Assembly: GCA_032622095.1 (NCBI GenBank)
Contig: CP136066.1
Span: 205,988,978-206,052,977 of the forward strand
Direction: 5' to 3'
Length of the DNA: 64,000 nucleotides
DNA from: Siphonodentalium dalli
Taxonomy: Eukaryota; Mollusca; Scaphopoda; Gadilida; Siphonodentaliidae
The stretch's first letter is position 1. Each line of letters starts with the position of its first letter. Shown one piece after another: positions 1-11,159 of the stretch. The notes below the pieces were generated by a model that saw only the letters and a program-made list of their open reading frames with translations, was not told the DNA's origin and did not search any database. Position numbers and translations under genes: made by a program.

Positions 1-2967
1 CATGCCCCAGAGAGATTAAATAGACCCACAATAGGAGGAGTTGCTGTGTTTATAAAGGATTCGTACTATTTTAGGAGACGTACTGATCTAGAAACTCCGG
101 AAATCGAATGTATCTGGGTGGAAGTCATGCTTTCCTCATCAACAAAGTTTTTATTGGTACATTATATAAACCTCCAAATCTACCAGTAGATACATGGGAG
201 AAAATATATTCAAATATAGATATGGCACTTCGAGACAGGAAAGTTATTCGTCACGTAATTCTAACTGGCGACTTCAATTCCAATCAACTACCATCTGAAT
301 CAAAATATGTTAAATATATTCGTAATCGATTCGGAATGCAACAGTTTATCAAAGATCCAACTCATTTTACAGAGAGTTCATCTTCTCTCATAGACTTATT
401 TTTAACAAATCAAGGACAATTTGTTAAACATAGCGAAGTTATTGACCCTTTCTTCTCAGATTTGACTCGATTTCACTGTCCAATAGTGATGTATTTGAAT
501 TTTCGCATAGAGAAATCGAGTGGAATCGTGAAAAGGAAGGTATGGGACTACACAAGAGCAGATTATAATGCAATGAATGCGGAATTTGAAAATTGGAATT
601 ACAAGAGAGAACTATCTAATATCCCATACATCGAATTAGCGAATATATTGACAAATAAAATAAATGAAATAACATTGCAATATATACCAAACAAACAAGT
701 AACTATTCACCAAAATGAAAAAGAATGGATGAATAACGAAATCCGTGGTATGATAAGGCAGAGAAAACGATTATACAAGGCAACCAAACGGAAATGTTCT
801 CATGATGCTTGGTCAAAATATAAATCACAACGAAATTCAGAAGGGCCAAACAATTTTATTGCGCCAAATTCCAGAGTATATTGGGAAGTTGCTTCACTGA
901 GTCCTCACTTTGGTGGAAAACTTTGAATAAATTAATGAAACCGGAACCTAAGCCTTTTCCAGCACTCATATTTAACGATGAAGTGATAAATGACAACTTA
1001 CAAAAAGCCAACACCTTCAACAAATACTTTTGTTCTATATCGTCACTGCCAAACGAAAGCGATATATAGCTACCTCGCTTTGACCAGTTAACAGAAAGCA
1101 AACTAAGTGACATAGAAATTGATGACGAACTGGTTCACAAATGCCTACGGTCAATTAAGACGACAAAGGCATCCAGTTATGATGGCATAAGCCCAAAGGT
1201 ATTGAAAAACTGTGCCTCATTTTTTAACTGCACCATTAAGATTTATTTTTAATATATTTTTAGAACATGCATACTTTCCCATTAAGTGGAAGAAGGCAAA
1301 TGTATGTCCAATCTTTTAAAAAGTTGACCATTGTATACCGTCAAACTATCGCCGTTTCCCATCTGAGTTGTCTCTCTAAAATCTTTGAAAAATGCATATA
1401 CCGTCGTCTGTCAGAATTTTTGAGTGAAAACAAATTGTTGTCCGATCTGCAATCGGGGTTTACTCACAACGACAGTACTGTATTTCAATTAATCGACATA
1501 TATCACTATATCATATCATCGCTAGATGAGGGGAAAGAAATAAGATATGTCATTTGCGATATTAGTAAAGCTTTTGATAAGGTCTGGCATCGAGGACTGC
1601 TCTTTAAATTGAAAAGAATGGGAATAACAGGAAATATATATAAACTTCTTGAGAATTACTTGGAATCTAGAGTGCATAGAGTTACAATCAATGGGGCGAG
1701 CTCTAATTGGAGGCCTGTTTCAGCTGGAGTCCCACAGGAGTCCTTACTCGGCCCTCTGCTCTTTTTGGTCTACAAAAATGATATTGTTGGAGGGGTAACT
1801 AGTAATATTCGCCTATTTGGGGACGATACTTCCCTGTTCTTGCCGTTGAAGACCCCACCCTTGCTGCCAATGTAATTAACCAAGATATACAGCGAATATA
1901 TGAATGGTCGCAAATCTGGGCCGTTAAATTTAATCCATTGAAAACAGAGTCTATCTTAGTATCACGGAAGAATCTTATTGAAGATCATCCACCCCTTAGG
2001 ATGGCAGGGGAAGATATCATAGAGGTGACTGAACATAAGCATCTAGGACTGACATTTAATTGTGAATGGAAGTGGAAAAATCACATCGAAGATATTGAAG
2101 AGAGAGCCGCACAACGATTATACATACTTATAAAGAATAAATATGCCCTAGATAGGAGAACATTAGAACGAATTTATCTATCATTTATACGCCCCGTCTT
2201 GGAATATGCTTCCTCTGTGTGACAATTGCACGGCTGAAGAATCACAATTATTAGAAGATATACAATATGAAGCAGCACGTATAATAACTGGGGCTACTAG
2301 GAGTTGTAATAGGGATGAATTATTGGTAGAATTTGGATGGCAGAAACTATCGAAAAGGCGAGAAAAATCAAAACTTGCTCAATTCTATAAATTGACGAGG
2401 AAATCAACCCCACAATATCTATATAACTATGTCCCAAAGGATTCAACAACTTCAAGTGGATACCCATTCAGGCACGATAACTTAAGACCTCCCTTGTACT
2501 TTTCTACCTCTTTACAAAACTCATTCATACCAAATGCTATTAAACTTTGGAATGAATTATCAGACGAAGCAAAAATGTGCGAAACGGTTACCGAATTTAA
2601 ACAATTCCTGAATAAAGATTGCATAGAATCTCAACAATTCTACGAGTATGCAAATACACGACAAAGTCAAATAATCCACTGTCGAATACGTCTCGAATGC
2701 AGTAATCTGAATGATCACTTGCACCAAAATCACTTACAGGATAATGCCGATTGTACTTATTGTGGCCTGGCAGAGACTACTTAACACTTCTTATACTGTC
2801 GAAAGTTCACGAACGAACGAACGATATGCTTTCAAGGTATTCGCAACAGACCATGTTTAAATGATCTTATTAGAGGATCACAGTCATTACCAATAGATCA
2901 TAACATTGATATCTTCGCAAGAGTACAGAAATATATTCTACTTACGATGCTATCAACAATGCGGTAA
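1..2967 (+). pseudogene. Non-LTR retrotransposon ORF2 (endonuclease-reverse transcriptase), decayed, 5' end outside window
   Basis: Coding for an APE-type endonuclease followed by a reverse transcriptase can be followed across several frames. Positions 1 to about 150 (frame 1) carry the endonuclease strands GGVAVFIKD and ECIWVEV. From about 150 to 926 (frame 3) come GTLYKPPN, the ILTGDFN motif and IDLFLTN. RT motifs follow: ASSYDGISPK (near 1175), a degraded NYRP block near 1340, KIFEKCIYRRLSEF, DISKAFDKVWHRGLL, AGVPQESLLGP (normally GVPQGS) and LFGDDTSLF, where the usual FADD reads FGDD. The C-terminus has a C-x2-C...H-x4-C knuckle (CTYCG then HFLYC) interrupted by a TAA at 2782-2784, and the frame then runs to 2967. 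Frameshifts and stops make it a dead copy. It is a Jockey/I-superfamily-like element; the exact clade is not certain. Confidence 0.88.
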
Positions 2968-3270
2968 CCCTTGTCTTCTTGAACGGGTTGATGGGGGCCC
3001 TATATGCGCTGAGGGGTGGGCAGGCAGGAAGCTATATATATCCATTATTAATTCGCAGTCAACATAACTCAATTAGATATTAATGATAAACCAGTTATCA
3101 CCCATGTGAATATCCAATGACAAATATAAGCCTACATTCAGATCATTTTCTCAACTCTTATATGCTGGGACACACGTGTTAACATTTTGTAATAAATATA
3201 TGTGTTGTAATTAAACTTGTATATGTATGTACACACTTGTTATTGAGAATAAAATATTGTTTACACTAAA
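2968..3270 (+). mobile_element. Probable 3' UTR of the 1-2967 retrotransposon
   Basis: This stretch lies between the last recognisable codon of the retrotransposon and an AATAAA-type signal at about 3250 followed by an A-rich stretch. No ORF is present. Assignment to the element is by position and the polyadenylation-like signal only; the true end cannot be fixed without another copy. Confidence 0.4.
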
Positions 3271-3879
3271 AAGAGATGACTAACTTGAAATCACGTTTCT
3301 TATGAGAAATCAAGCAGGGATGACCCGATGCGCAATCTAGCACCCGATGTTTACGTCATGCGCTACAAGCATAAACCGGTTAAGGAAGTTAGGTCGCGAC
3401 ATGATAGTTTATCTGAAGCTAGAAAGATCAGATCTTGTTGTCGCTCTCACGACGTAACTTTTTAACACATTTCCAGTTGAAGCGGTTAACATTATTGTAA
3501 GGATAGGGCGATTTCAGAGATTCTGGGTATTGCCTAATACACGTATATAGACATGCGAAAACTTTTCAAATGGAGCCAAATTTTAAGAGGCTTGCAGATT
3601 TTTATGAAACTAACGAGTTTTGATGTAAATCGCCAGCTTTTGATGTGAAATCATTGTCACCACTTTTGAAGTCAAATCGCCAGCTTTTTATGTTAAAAAA
3701 AAAACAGGCAACGAGTTTTGAAGTAAAAAAAACGCCAGCTTTTGATTTAAAATCACCTTTCGATTTTTGGGCACATTTGACGAGGAACTATGATGCAACT
3801 AACTAGTTTTGATGTAAAAAAAAAAAAAAGAAGAAGAAAAAGACCGCCAGTCGATTTTGACATCTTTGATGTGTCAGAA
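3271..3879. other. No gene seen; short degenerate repeats
   Basis: No coding evidence. Between about 3590 and 3840 a loose phrase of the type 'gccagcttttgatgt' / 'aacgagttttgatgtaaa' recurs several times with A-runs, suggesting a decayed tandem repeat. Confidence 0.4.
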
Positions 3880-5340
3880 GGAATTCAGTCATATCTGGTG
3901 TCTGACAATGCATAAAAGGACCAACACCGGTGATCGAGCATACGAGTGCGACATGTGTCAGTCATGTCTGGTGTCTGACAATGCATAAAAGGACCAACAC
4001 CACGATCGCCCACACGAGTGTGGCGTGTGCCATATATAAGACTTTTAGTGATTCAGAAAATTTGGCAATAGGCAAGGGAATACACAATGGCGATCTACCA
4101 TACTAGTTGCACGTATGTCGGAATGGGTTCAATCACCCCGGAAACCTTGCAGATCTTATGAGAATCAAGGCAATCGCCCATACGAATGTGAAACACTGTG
4201 CCATGTCTCACCCATGTATTCATCGGTTATCATCATCGCCCATACGAATGTGATACACTGTGCCATGTCTCACCCATGTGTTCCTCGGTTATCATCATTG
4301 CCCATACGAATGTGACACACTATGACATGTCTCACTCATGTGTTCATCGGTTATCATCATCGGCCATACGAATGTGATACAATATGCCATCATTCATGTG
4401 TTCCTCGGTTACCACCATCGCCCATACGAATGTGATTCACTATGACATGTCTCACCCATGTGTTCCTCGGTTATCATCATCGCCCATACGAATGTGATAC
4501 AATATGCCATGGCTCACTCATGTGTTCCTCGGTTATCATCATCGGCCATACGAATGTGATACAATATGCCATGTCTCACACAGGTTATCATCATCGTATT
4601 GGTTCTTGGTCCCAAATGAGTGACACATTCGATTGAACGAAAGAATATAAACATATGGACAAATGTGCCATCATCAACACATGACACGTATATAGTGGAT
4701 CCCATTGCGAGAATAACGACAGGTTTCTGTGACAAACTGTTTGATATTTAAGTTATCTGGTGACACGTGTGATCTAGTAAGTGGTTTGGTCAATCGGGAG
4801 AGGATCTCGAGGAATAGGGATAAACCGATACAATATATATCATGTCTCAGGCGTGTGTTCGGTGGTCGCCATGGTGGTTTCTGTCCCCAATATTAATGAC
4901 ATATTAGGTTTATTGTAAACGTAATAAGACAAACAGGACAGGAAAAGACCGGAATTTAAATAGTTGGAGACAACATGGCATGTCAGAAAAGACTTTCAGC
5001 GCAAAAGAGCAAACTGAGAATGATTTAATGTGTGCTTTAGTTGTGGTGTCAGTAACTTCCTTTCTGGTGTTGTTCATTGTGGTGGTGAAAACGTGGTGGT
5101 GTCAGATGGTAATGAGCGAACGAAGCAAGGGATCGATGTGGTGTACACGGATACAAGTCACGTTGAACCAGCAGCTAAGAAATGTGTCTGCTATCGAGTA
5201 GTGGTAAAGCACACACGAGAACAGAGAAAGACTGCAAGGATAATCAGAAGCTGGGGTTATTGCCAGGTTATGAACAGGACAGGAACAAAAGAATGGAGTG
5301 TCGGAAAAGACGTTTAAGTTCAAGATTAGTGCCATAGAAT
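3880..5340 (+). pseudogene. Decayed C2H2 zinc-finger coding sequence
   Basis: Short pieces in shifting frames read like C2H2 fingers and their linkers. Near 3915 the translation gives MHKRTNTGDRAYECDMC, which matches the H-x-R-x-HTGE-x-P-Y-x-C linker plus the first cysteine pair. Near 3990 there is HDRPHECGVC. Near 4045 KTFSDSENLAIGKGIHNGD resembles a finger body and linker, followed by a cysteine-containing piece. RPYEC recurs many times in 4173-4597, and SEKTFS / SEKTFK recur near 4983 and 5301. Known: TGE-K/R-P-Y-x-C is the canonical Kruppel linker. Inferred: a former multi-finger gene or exon that has lost its frame. Stops and indels are frequent, so no product is expected. No single finger has all four ligands in one frame, so this is a moderate call. 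Confidence 0.5.
4173..4597. repeat. 62-bp tandem repeat derived from a zinc-finger linker
   Basis: The landmark 'cgcccatacgaatgtga' (RPYEC in one frame) recurs at about 4175, 4237, 4299, 4361, 4419, 4481 and 4543. Spacing is 62 bp except for one 58-bp step. Because 62 is not a multiple of three, successive units fall in different frames, so the array itself is not coding even though its unit came from coding-like sequence. Confidence 0.85.
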
Positions 5341-5354
5341 GGCAGCGAATTGCG

Positions 5355-5786
5355 CCTACTAAATCCACGAAGAGAGCGCCTACTAAACCCACGAATAGAG
5401 CTGTTACTAAACCCACGAATAGAGCGCCTACCAGACCCACGAATAGAGCTGTTACTAAACCCACGAATAGAGCGCCTACCAGACCCACGAATAGAGCTGT
5501 TACTAAATCCACGAATAGAGCGCCTACTAAACCCACGAATAAAGCTGTTACTAAATCCACGAATAGAGCGCCTACCAGACCCACGAATAGAGCTGTTACT
5601 AAATCCACGAATAGAGCGACTACCAGACCCACGAATAGAGCTGTTACTAAATCCACGAATAGAGCGCCTACCAGACCCACGAATAGAGCTGTTACTAAAT
5701 CCACGAATAGAGCGCCTACCAGACCCACGAATAGAGCTGTTACTAAATCCACGAATAGAGCGACTACCAGACCCACGAATGAAGCT
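5355..5786. repeat. 24-bp minisatellite with 48-bp higher-order period
   Basis: About 18 units of 24 bp alternate between two types (roughly 'gcgcctaccagacccacgaa' and 'gctgttactaaatccacgaa', each followed by taga). Because the unit is 8 codons and lacks stops, frames stay open on both strands; the forward frame reads TNRAPTRPTNRAVTKS-like. The repeat follows the decayed zinc-finger segment directly. I treat it as a minisatellite and not as a proven gene. Confidence 0.9.
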
Positions 5787-5850
5787 CTTAAGGGCGAAAG
5801 TGGACAAAGAAGCATATCTTTGCCACAAAAGTAGTAGAGAAATAGAGAAT

Positions 5851-6005
5851 ACCTACGGGTTTTGGTTGAATATCCGGATTATCTCTTGAGTGGGTACAAG
5901 GAAATACAAAATTTCCACGAGCGGCTGCAAGCCGCGAGTGGAAATTCTGTATTTCCTTGTACCCACGAATGAGATAATCCGGGTATTCAACCAAAACCCG
6001 TAGGT
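5851..6005. repeat. 155-bp foldback (near-perfect inverted repeat)
   Basis: Two arms of about 70 bp face each other around a short GC-rich centre (gcggctgcaagccgc). The left arm begins acctacgggttttggttgaa and the right arm ends with its reverse complement, ttcaaccaaaacccgtaggt. Only a few mismatches separate the arms. It could be a MITE or a structured foldback element; no flanking duplication was settled. Confidence 0.88.
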
Positions 6006-7344
6006 GTTCTTTTTATTATATGCGCTATAAACCGCACCAAAACTGCTAGTTTTGTCATACAGTTCACTTCAAATTGTTAGAAAGCTTCGACATTTGCATT
6101 GTGTTTACATTCCATCAATTGATTTGGTCACCACTGAATGACAAATATCGAGCATAGCCGCCATAAGAAATAGTCCCCATTGTTTTATTCTGAAATGATG
6201 CGAGAAAATTAATGTATACATAATTTAGTGATAAGAATATATTAAAACAAATGAGTTAACATTATAACAATTAAATAACAGTTTATGAACCGTGAAAATC
6301 AATAATTAAAACTATAGTCCGGCTGTTATTGATACGCTTTGAAACTTAATGTGATTTGCCGCTATAAACCGGAAGTAATCTCCGAAAAAGTAATACTATT
6401 GTGTTATCCATCGAGTCGGTCAGTGTTATCCATCGAGTCGGTCCAGGCGATGGATATAACGCTCTACGCCACGGCAATTTCCCACTATTTAATGGGGAAG
6501 CATATAATAAAGGTGAATATTGCCCTTTAATCTTTAAATATAATAGGATGAAAGACAACAAATCTCGAAAGAACAATGCACCCTTTTTAGATGCAGAGCA
6601 ATTTGTCGGTTTGGTGGCTGTAAGAGGTTTCATTTCACCATCGCTAAACAGCCCAGTCCCGGGAAAAAGGTTCGTGTGAATGTTTTAATGTGAATGCACG
6701 TAGAGGGTACCACAGGGGCAGAAATATAACCGGTTCTGAGAAGGAATGGATGTTGTAGACCTGAAGGAGCTCGGACCAAGTGAGACATACCACAAGAGAC
6801 TGGGTTCCATGGATACTGCGCTCGTTAACGCGAAACATTTGCACGGTTGCCCCAAACCCATTACACTAAAAATAATACTTTCAAGATTCAACCGCAAGGG
6901 TCGATTAGATCATAGTACTGTGTTAGAGTGTTGCTTCCTGTGGGGTATCTGTAAAGAGGAGGATGGCAAAAATGAAGTTATAAAGGTATACTGTATATGC
7001 GCTGTACCATTCACTCTGATTATGTACACAGAGAACTAGCTCAGAGCGGCGGAGGAATATATTATTGACTGTGGCACTTTTCCTGGATGCGACAGGAAGT
7101 GTTGTACGCAGGTGAAAAACCAATAGAAGAATCTGTACTACCCCATTCATCGTGAGGGTTGGACAGGAAGAGCCACCGTTGCCGATAGCAGAGATGGTTA
7201 CAGCGGAGCACATTACCGCAAACATCAAAACTTTTCCTTCCCGACTCACTAAAGATTGTATTAAGGTAAATGGTAAGAGGGCAACGCCTAAACGACTGGA
7301 GGTGTATTTTTCCTGGACGTTGATCCATGCTGCCTGCCACTCAT
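6006..7344. other. No recognisable gene; small local duplication
   Basis: Only short unsupported ORFs, including one of 97 codons at 6746-7039 (+) with no family I recognise. A 22-bp direct duplication (tgttatccatcgagtcggtc core) sits at about 6400-6443. Otherwise no structure was seen. Confidence 0.4.
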
Positions 7345-7880
7345 TCGCCCTACCGCACCGTTTATTTGGTCAAAATCTGCCCATAAATACAGAAACTGCA
7401 ATGGGCACCCTTTTTGACACCTGTGGCATAGAGGGATGCGGTTTTCGGTTTTTATAGTAAATTTTTGGTGCTGTGGGCCACACAACCGCACACTTTATTT
7501 GGTCAACTTCACGGGCTAGGGTGCGGTTTTCGGTTTTTATAGTATGATTTGGGGTGGGCCACTCTACCGAACCCTTCATTTTGTCAAAATGCCCATAAAT
7601 ACCGAAATGGCAATGGGTGGCATGTTTGTCACATCGTGTGGCAACCGCACATGCTAGAGGGTGCGGTTTTCGGTTTTTATAGTATAATTTGGGGTGGGCC
7701 ACACTACTGCACCGTATATTTGGTCAAAATTTGTCCATAAATACCGAAACGACATTGGATACCACTTCCTGTGGCGAGTACACGGGCTAGAGGGGTGCGG
7801 TTTTCGGTTTATATAGTATAATTTGGGGTGGGCGACCGTATCGCACACTTTATTTTGTCAAAATCTGTCCATAAATAAAT
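7345..7880. repeat. Diverged tandem repeat, unit about 110-130 bp
   Basis: The phrases 'tgcggttttcggtttttata', 'ggtgggcc', 'tttggtcaaaat' and 'cccataaataccgaaa' recur in the same order about four times with different indels. Short ORFs on the minus strand (HPKLYYKNRKPHP-like) are translations of this repeat and not genes. Confidence 0.8.
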
Positions 7881-10505
7881 GTCAGAACCAATATATTCTG
7901 AGCATAGCTGTAATAATTGGACGCGGACCAGTATAAAAGTGCGGGAACTTAACTTTCTGCTTAAGATGGACTTAAGATTGTTTTGTGAAACAAGTTCGTG
8001 AAACGGAAAAGAAACATCATAAGATCCACCTTACGTCTTAGATTAAGTCCACCTTTAGTCCTTGCTTCGTGAAACTGGGAAACTTGACAGAGCATCTTTA
8101 ACCTTAACCGGTCTCCAAACCTTCACAACACGAAAGACTTCGAGAGAGCGCGCTAATGTATATACAACAAATAATCTTACATATAATTTGTTAATACAAG
8201 CTCAGAAACTGGGCGCGTAATACAAATTTGCTACATGTCAGTGTAATTACACAGTCGGTATAGTGAACAATGCTCAACACAGACGCATTTGGTATTAAAC
8301 GCCAACATACATAATGGCTAGGAGGATATGTTTAACTGCAATAAAACGTATCCAGAGAATTGATCGCCATTCAGAGGTGTTCATTTGTATGCTGTGGGTA
8401 TACCTTCTATTACGAGCAGAGGTAACAAGTGAAGCGAACGCAAAGGTTTTATAAGAGATTCTCGTTGCAGAGAAGATGGATCTGTAGTGGGATACACCCA
8501 CCAAAGCAGTACGCTAGAAATGTGTTTTTGCTGAGGCTATCTAGGAACGCGAATGTTTCTATCCCATGTCTGTCGATTATTGCATACAAAAATTCATTCC
8601 TAGTCACCTGTGCAAAATCTGACATGCAATCAAAATCAGGGCACTATAACATCGATGTTGCACAGTTTCTTGACAGAAAAATCGATGCGATGACAAAAGA
8701 AAATAATAGTATACAATCCAAATTAATAGATGCCAAAAAACCTCAACCAATGGAATGACATAACCGCGTTTATACTTGAAGCGGAGGGAATCAACATTTT
8801 CAAGAGTGAATTTTTTCGGAGTGAATGCTGGACTGTCGATGAACTATCATTGAATGCAGCAGGCTAAAAATAACGAGATACTCATTTTGGAAAGTCCACT
8901 CTACCTTCTGATTGGTTTACAAGTCAAATAGGTGCAGCTGATAGCAATACAATGCAGACTTCATAACGGGGATGTGGCCACGAACACTATGAGGAATTCA
9001 ACATACTACATGTGTAGCGTCTTCCTTTTTTGCAGTGAAACGCGATCGTAATTCAATTAACTATTCGGATGCACGCATTCCGAACCGTTCAGATAGCTCA
9101 TGGGCTATAATGGGGGCGATAACCCCCAGCCGGAAGCATTTTGAAATGATAACCACTGCCAATGTCGGATCATTCGAAGACTACGATTAGGAAAGGCACT
9201 TTTGCACAATTATCTGAAAATAACTGTATTCGTGTTTTTTTTTTATAATTTAAAGCCAAAGCTGTTCTAAAATTAACATACATCGCTAGGTTATAATGAA
9301 CCAAATCTAAATTCCAAGAGTGATTTCCCCTGGGACCCCCAACCTAGAATTAGCATAAAATTACACCCGGCAGCCGAGTGGTTGATTATAGGTTAGGGAA
9401 ATTTGCATATAAAATGAGATAAATATGTAGCCCCTTAGAATATATCAATCTGAGTTGGATATTGAACTTGAATTGAAATGTCAGAGGGCTGGTTGTTTGA
9501 TGGGGGTGTCTCGGTATGTTTCCCATTGAAATTTATTGCGGAATGAGGGTAATATCAAAAGCACCAAAATGAAAATTGGACCCAATCCGTTTGCATATGA
9601 TTTTTTTTCCAGATCATTTTGTGTCTCAAAGATTGTTCTACGGAATTATACAGGTATGAATCCCCCAATGCTTTCCTGCGTATATGCACAGCCTCAGATG
9701 TTAACACTGAAGTCTATGGATAATATTTGGTGTATTGTAATCTATGGTGGATGGTATCGAAACATACTCTTCCGATTTCGCCATCGTGTTCTCCGGTTCA
9801 TTAGGGATAATATACATTTACGACCACATTGCAATTGTTAGTTTTTGTTTTTTTTGCGTAAATCAAAGACTACCATCGGTGACAGCACATACATGACGTG
9901 TTCTGGGAGGAGTTTCAATGGAGCTTTCCACACATATTCACTAATGGGAGGAGCTTATGAGACAAGCATGACAAAGGTTCCACATCAAGCTGCGGATAAT
10001 AATTTTCAGCTTAACGCCCTTAACGTGCAAATGCAACCGGTTTCTCGTCTCCATTAGGCATTTTATGACTGATTACATAACCGATCTCATAAGGAGAGAC
10101 ATCGCATGTTGGCAAAACTAGACTGTAATAAACAAGTAAATATTATTTCATTAATTTATAATTATCCATTGGAAATGCTTGGTCACATTCACCCGTTCAA
10201 TTCCATTGCACTTGTTTACCCAATGGACCGTACAAGGCGCGTACATAGGACACAATATTGTAGACACGTTTCTAATGATCTTGTCATAATAGGTTACCAC
10301 TGCTATCTTAGATTTTACCAGTTTTTTGTAAAAGGTTACATGAACATTTACAATAGCGTCAGTGTTGTGCTCACCGGTGTGTAACAATTTATCCATTATG
10401 TGGCCAAGGTATCTAATATTTGGCTTCATAAATTGACATTTTCATATTCTTGTGCGAAGACCATTTTGTTCAAATATGATAACAACTTTACATAAATGTT
10501 CTTAA
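7881..10505. other. No gene seen
   Basis: AT-rich sequence with only short, unrecognised ORFs. Near 7960-8080 the phrase 'ttcgtgaaac' and 'cttaag...gacttaag' type inverted bits recur, hinting at an old small inverted-repeat element. Nothing else is supportable. Confidence 0.35.
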
Positions 10506-10512
10506 TCAATGT

Positions 10513-10830
10513 ATGATTCTCCTGCTACAACCAAATGGTAATCTTGTCAGAAACTTATCAATCGCTCTTTGGAATATGACAGAAGATGATGAAATTCCAA
10601 AAACGAGACGATTATACGCATATATCGCTATTTGTGTATTAATCGTCAGAATCTCGTCATCCAAGCAAATTTGATTATTAACATTTGATAAATCAATACT
10701 ACTGAACTTCTGTCTATTTGACAGATTTGCAAACAAGTCCACATTTTTTTTTTGGATTGAATAGATTTCAAAAGTTCCGTGCATTTTGATAAAAGCTATA
10801 TCCCTTCTGTGGTCCATGCTGCTTGGGTTC
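10513..10830 (-). pseudogene. Ty3/gypsy reverse transcriptase fragment
   Basis: The minus-strand translation holds the N-terminal half of a Ty3/gypsy RT: DLFANLSNRQKFSSIDLS, then CLDDEILTINT, YNRLVFGISSSS and VIFQRAIDKFL. These align in order with the family's FAKLxGGxxFSKLDL, LTINTHKGLYxYxRLPFG and FQRxMD blocks. The catalytic YxDD block is not present; the fragment ends before it. Several family residues are changed, so it is a relic. The recognisable neighbour at 11160-13130 is a gypsy RNase H and integrase on the opposite strand, so the two pieces are not one collinear element as they stand. Confidence 0.8.
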
Positions 10831-11159
10831 TAAGAGTTGCATTTATTTTGATTCTTGCTAAATACATACATTTATTTCTGCCTGTGGATTCAGCATTTAG
10901 ATGGTTTATAAACCAACTTGCTCGGTGTATTCATATGGCCCAGATTTCGTGGACTCCAAGAGATGCATGAATCTTGAGAGTTATGTGCACCTTGTTCAAT
11001 AAGGTATAACATTGTTATACACTGTAAGTCCATTTGCCGTCTAATTATAGTACTGTGTGCAGGAATGTTCTTATTTTGCATAAATCTTGAACTTGTTAAA
11101 TTTATTTTTTCAGCAAAACACAATGCTCACAGAACAATTTAAGATAATTGTGTATAGAA

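Noticed and set aside
5102-5828. Long minus-strand ORFs rich in Leu/Val/Phe or Arg/Ser repeats
   Set aside because: Antisense readings of the 24-bp minisatellite.
7152-7848. Several ORFs with KLYYKNRKPHP wording
   Set aside because: Translations of the diverged tandem repeat at 7345-7880.
8429-8758. 109-codon ORF (+)
   Set aside because: No recognisable family, no neighbouring exon evidence, and within the length expected by chance in this much sequence.
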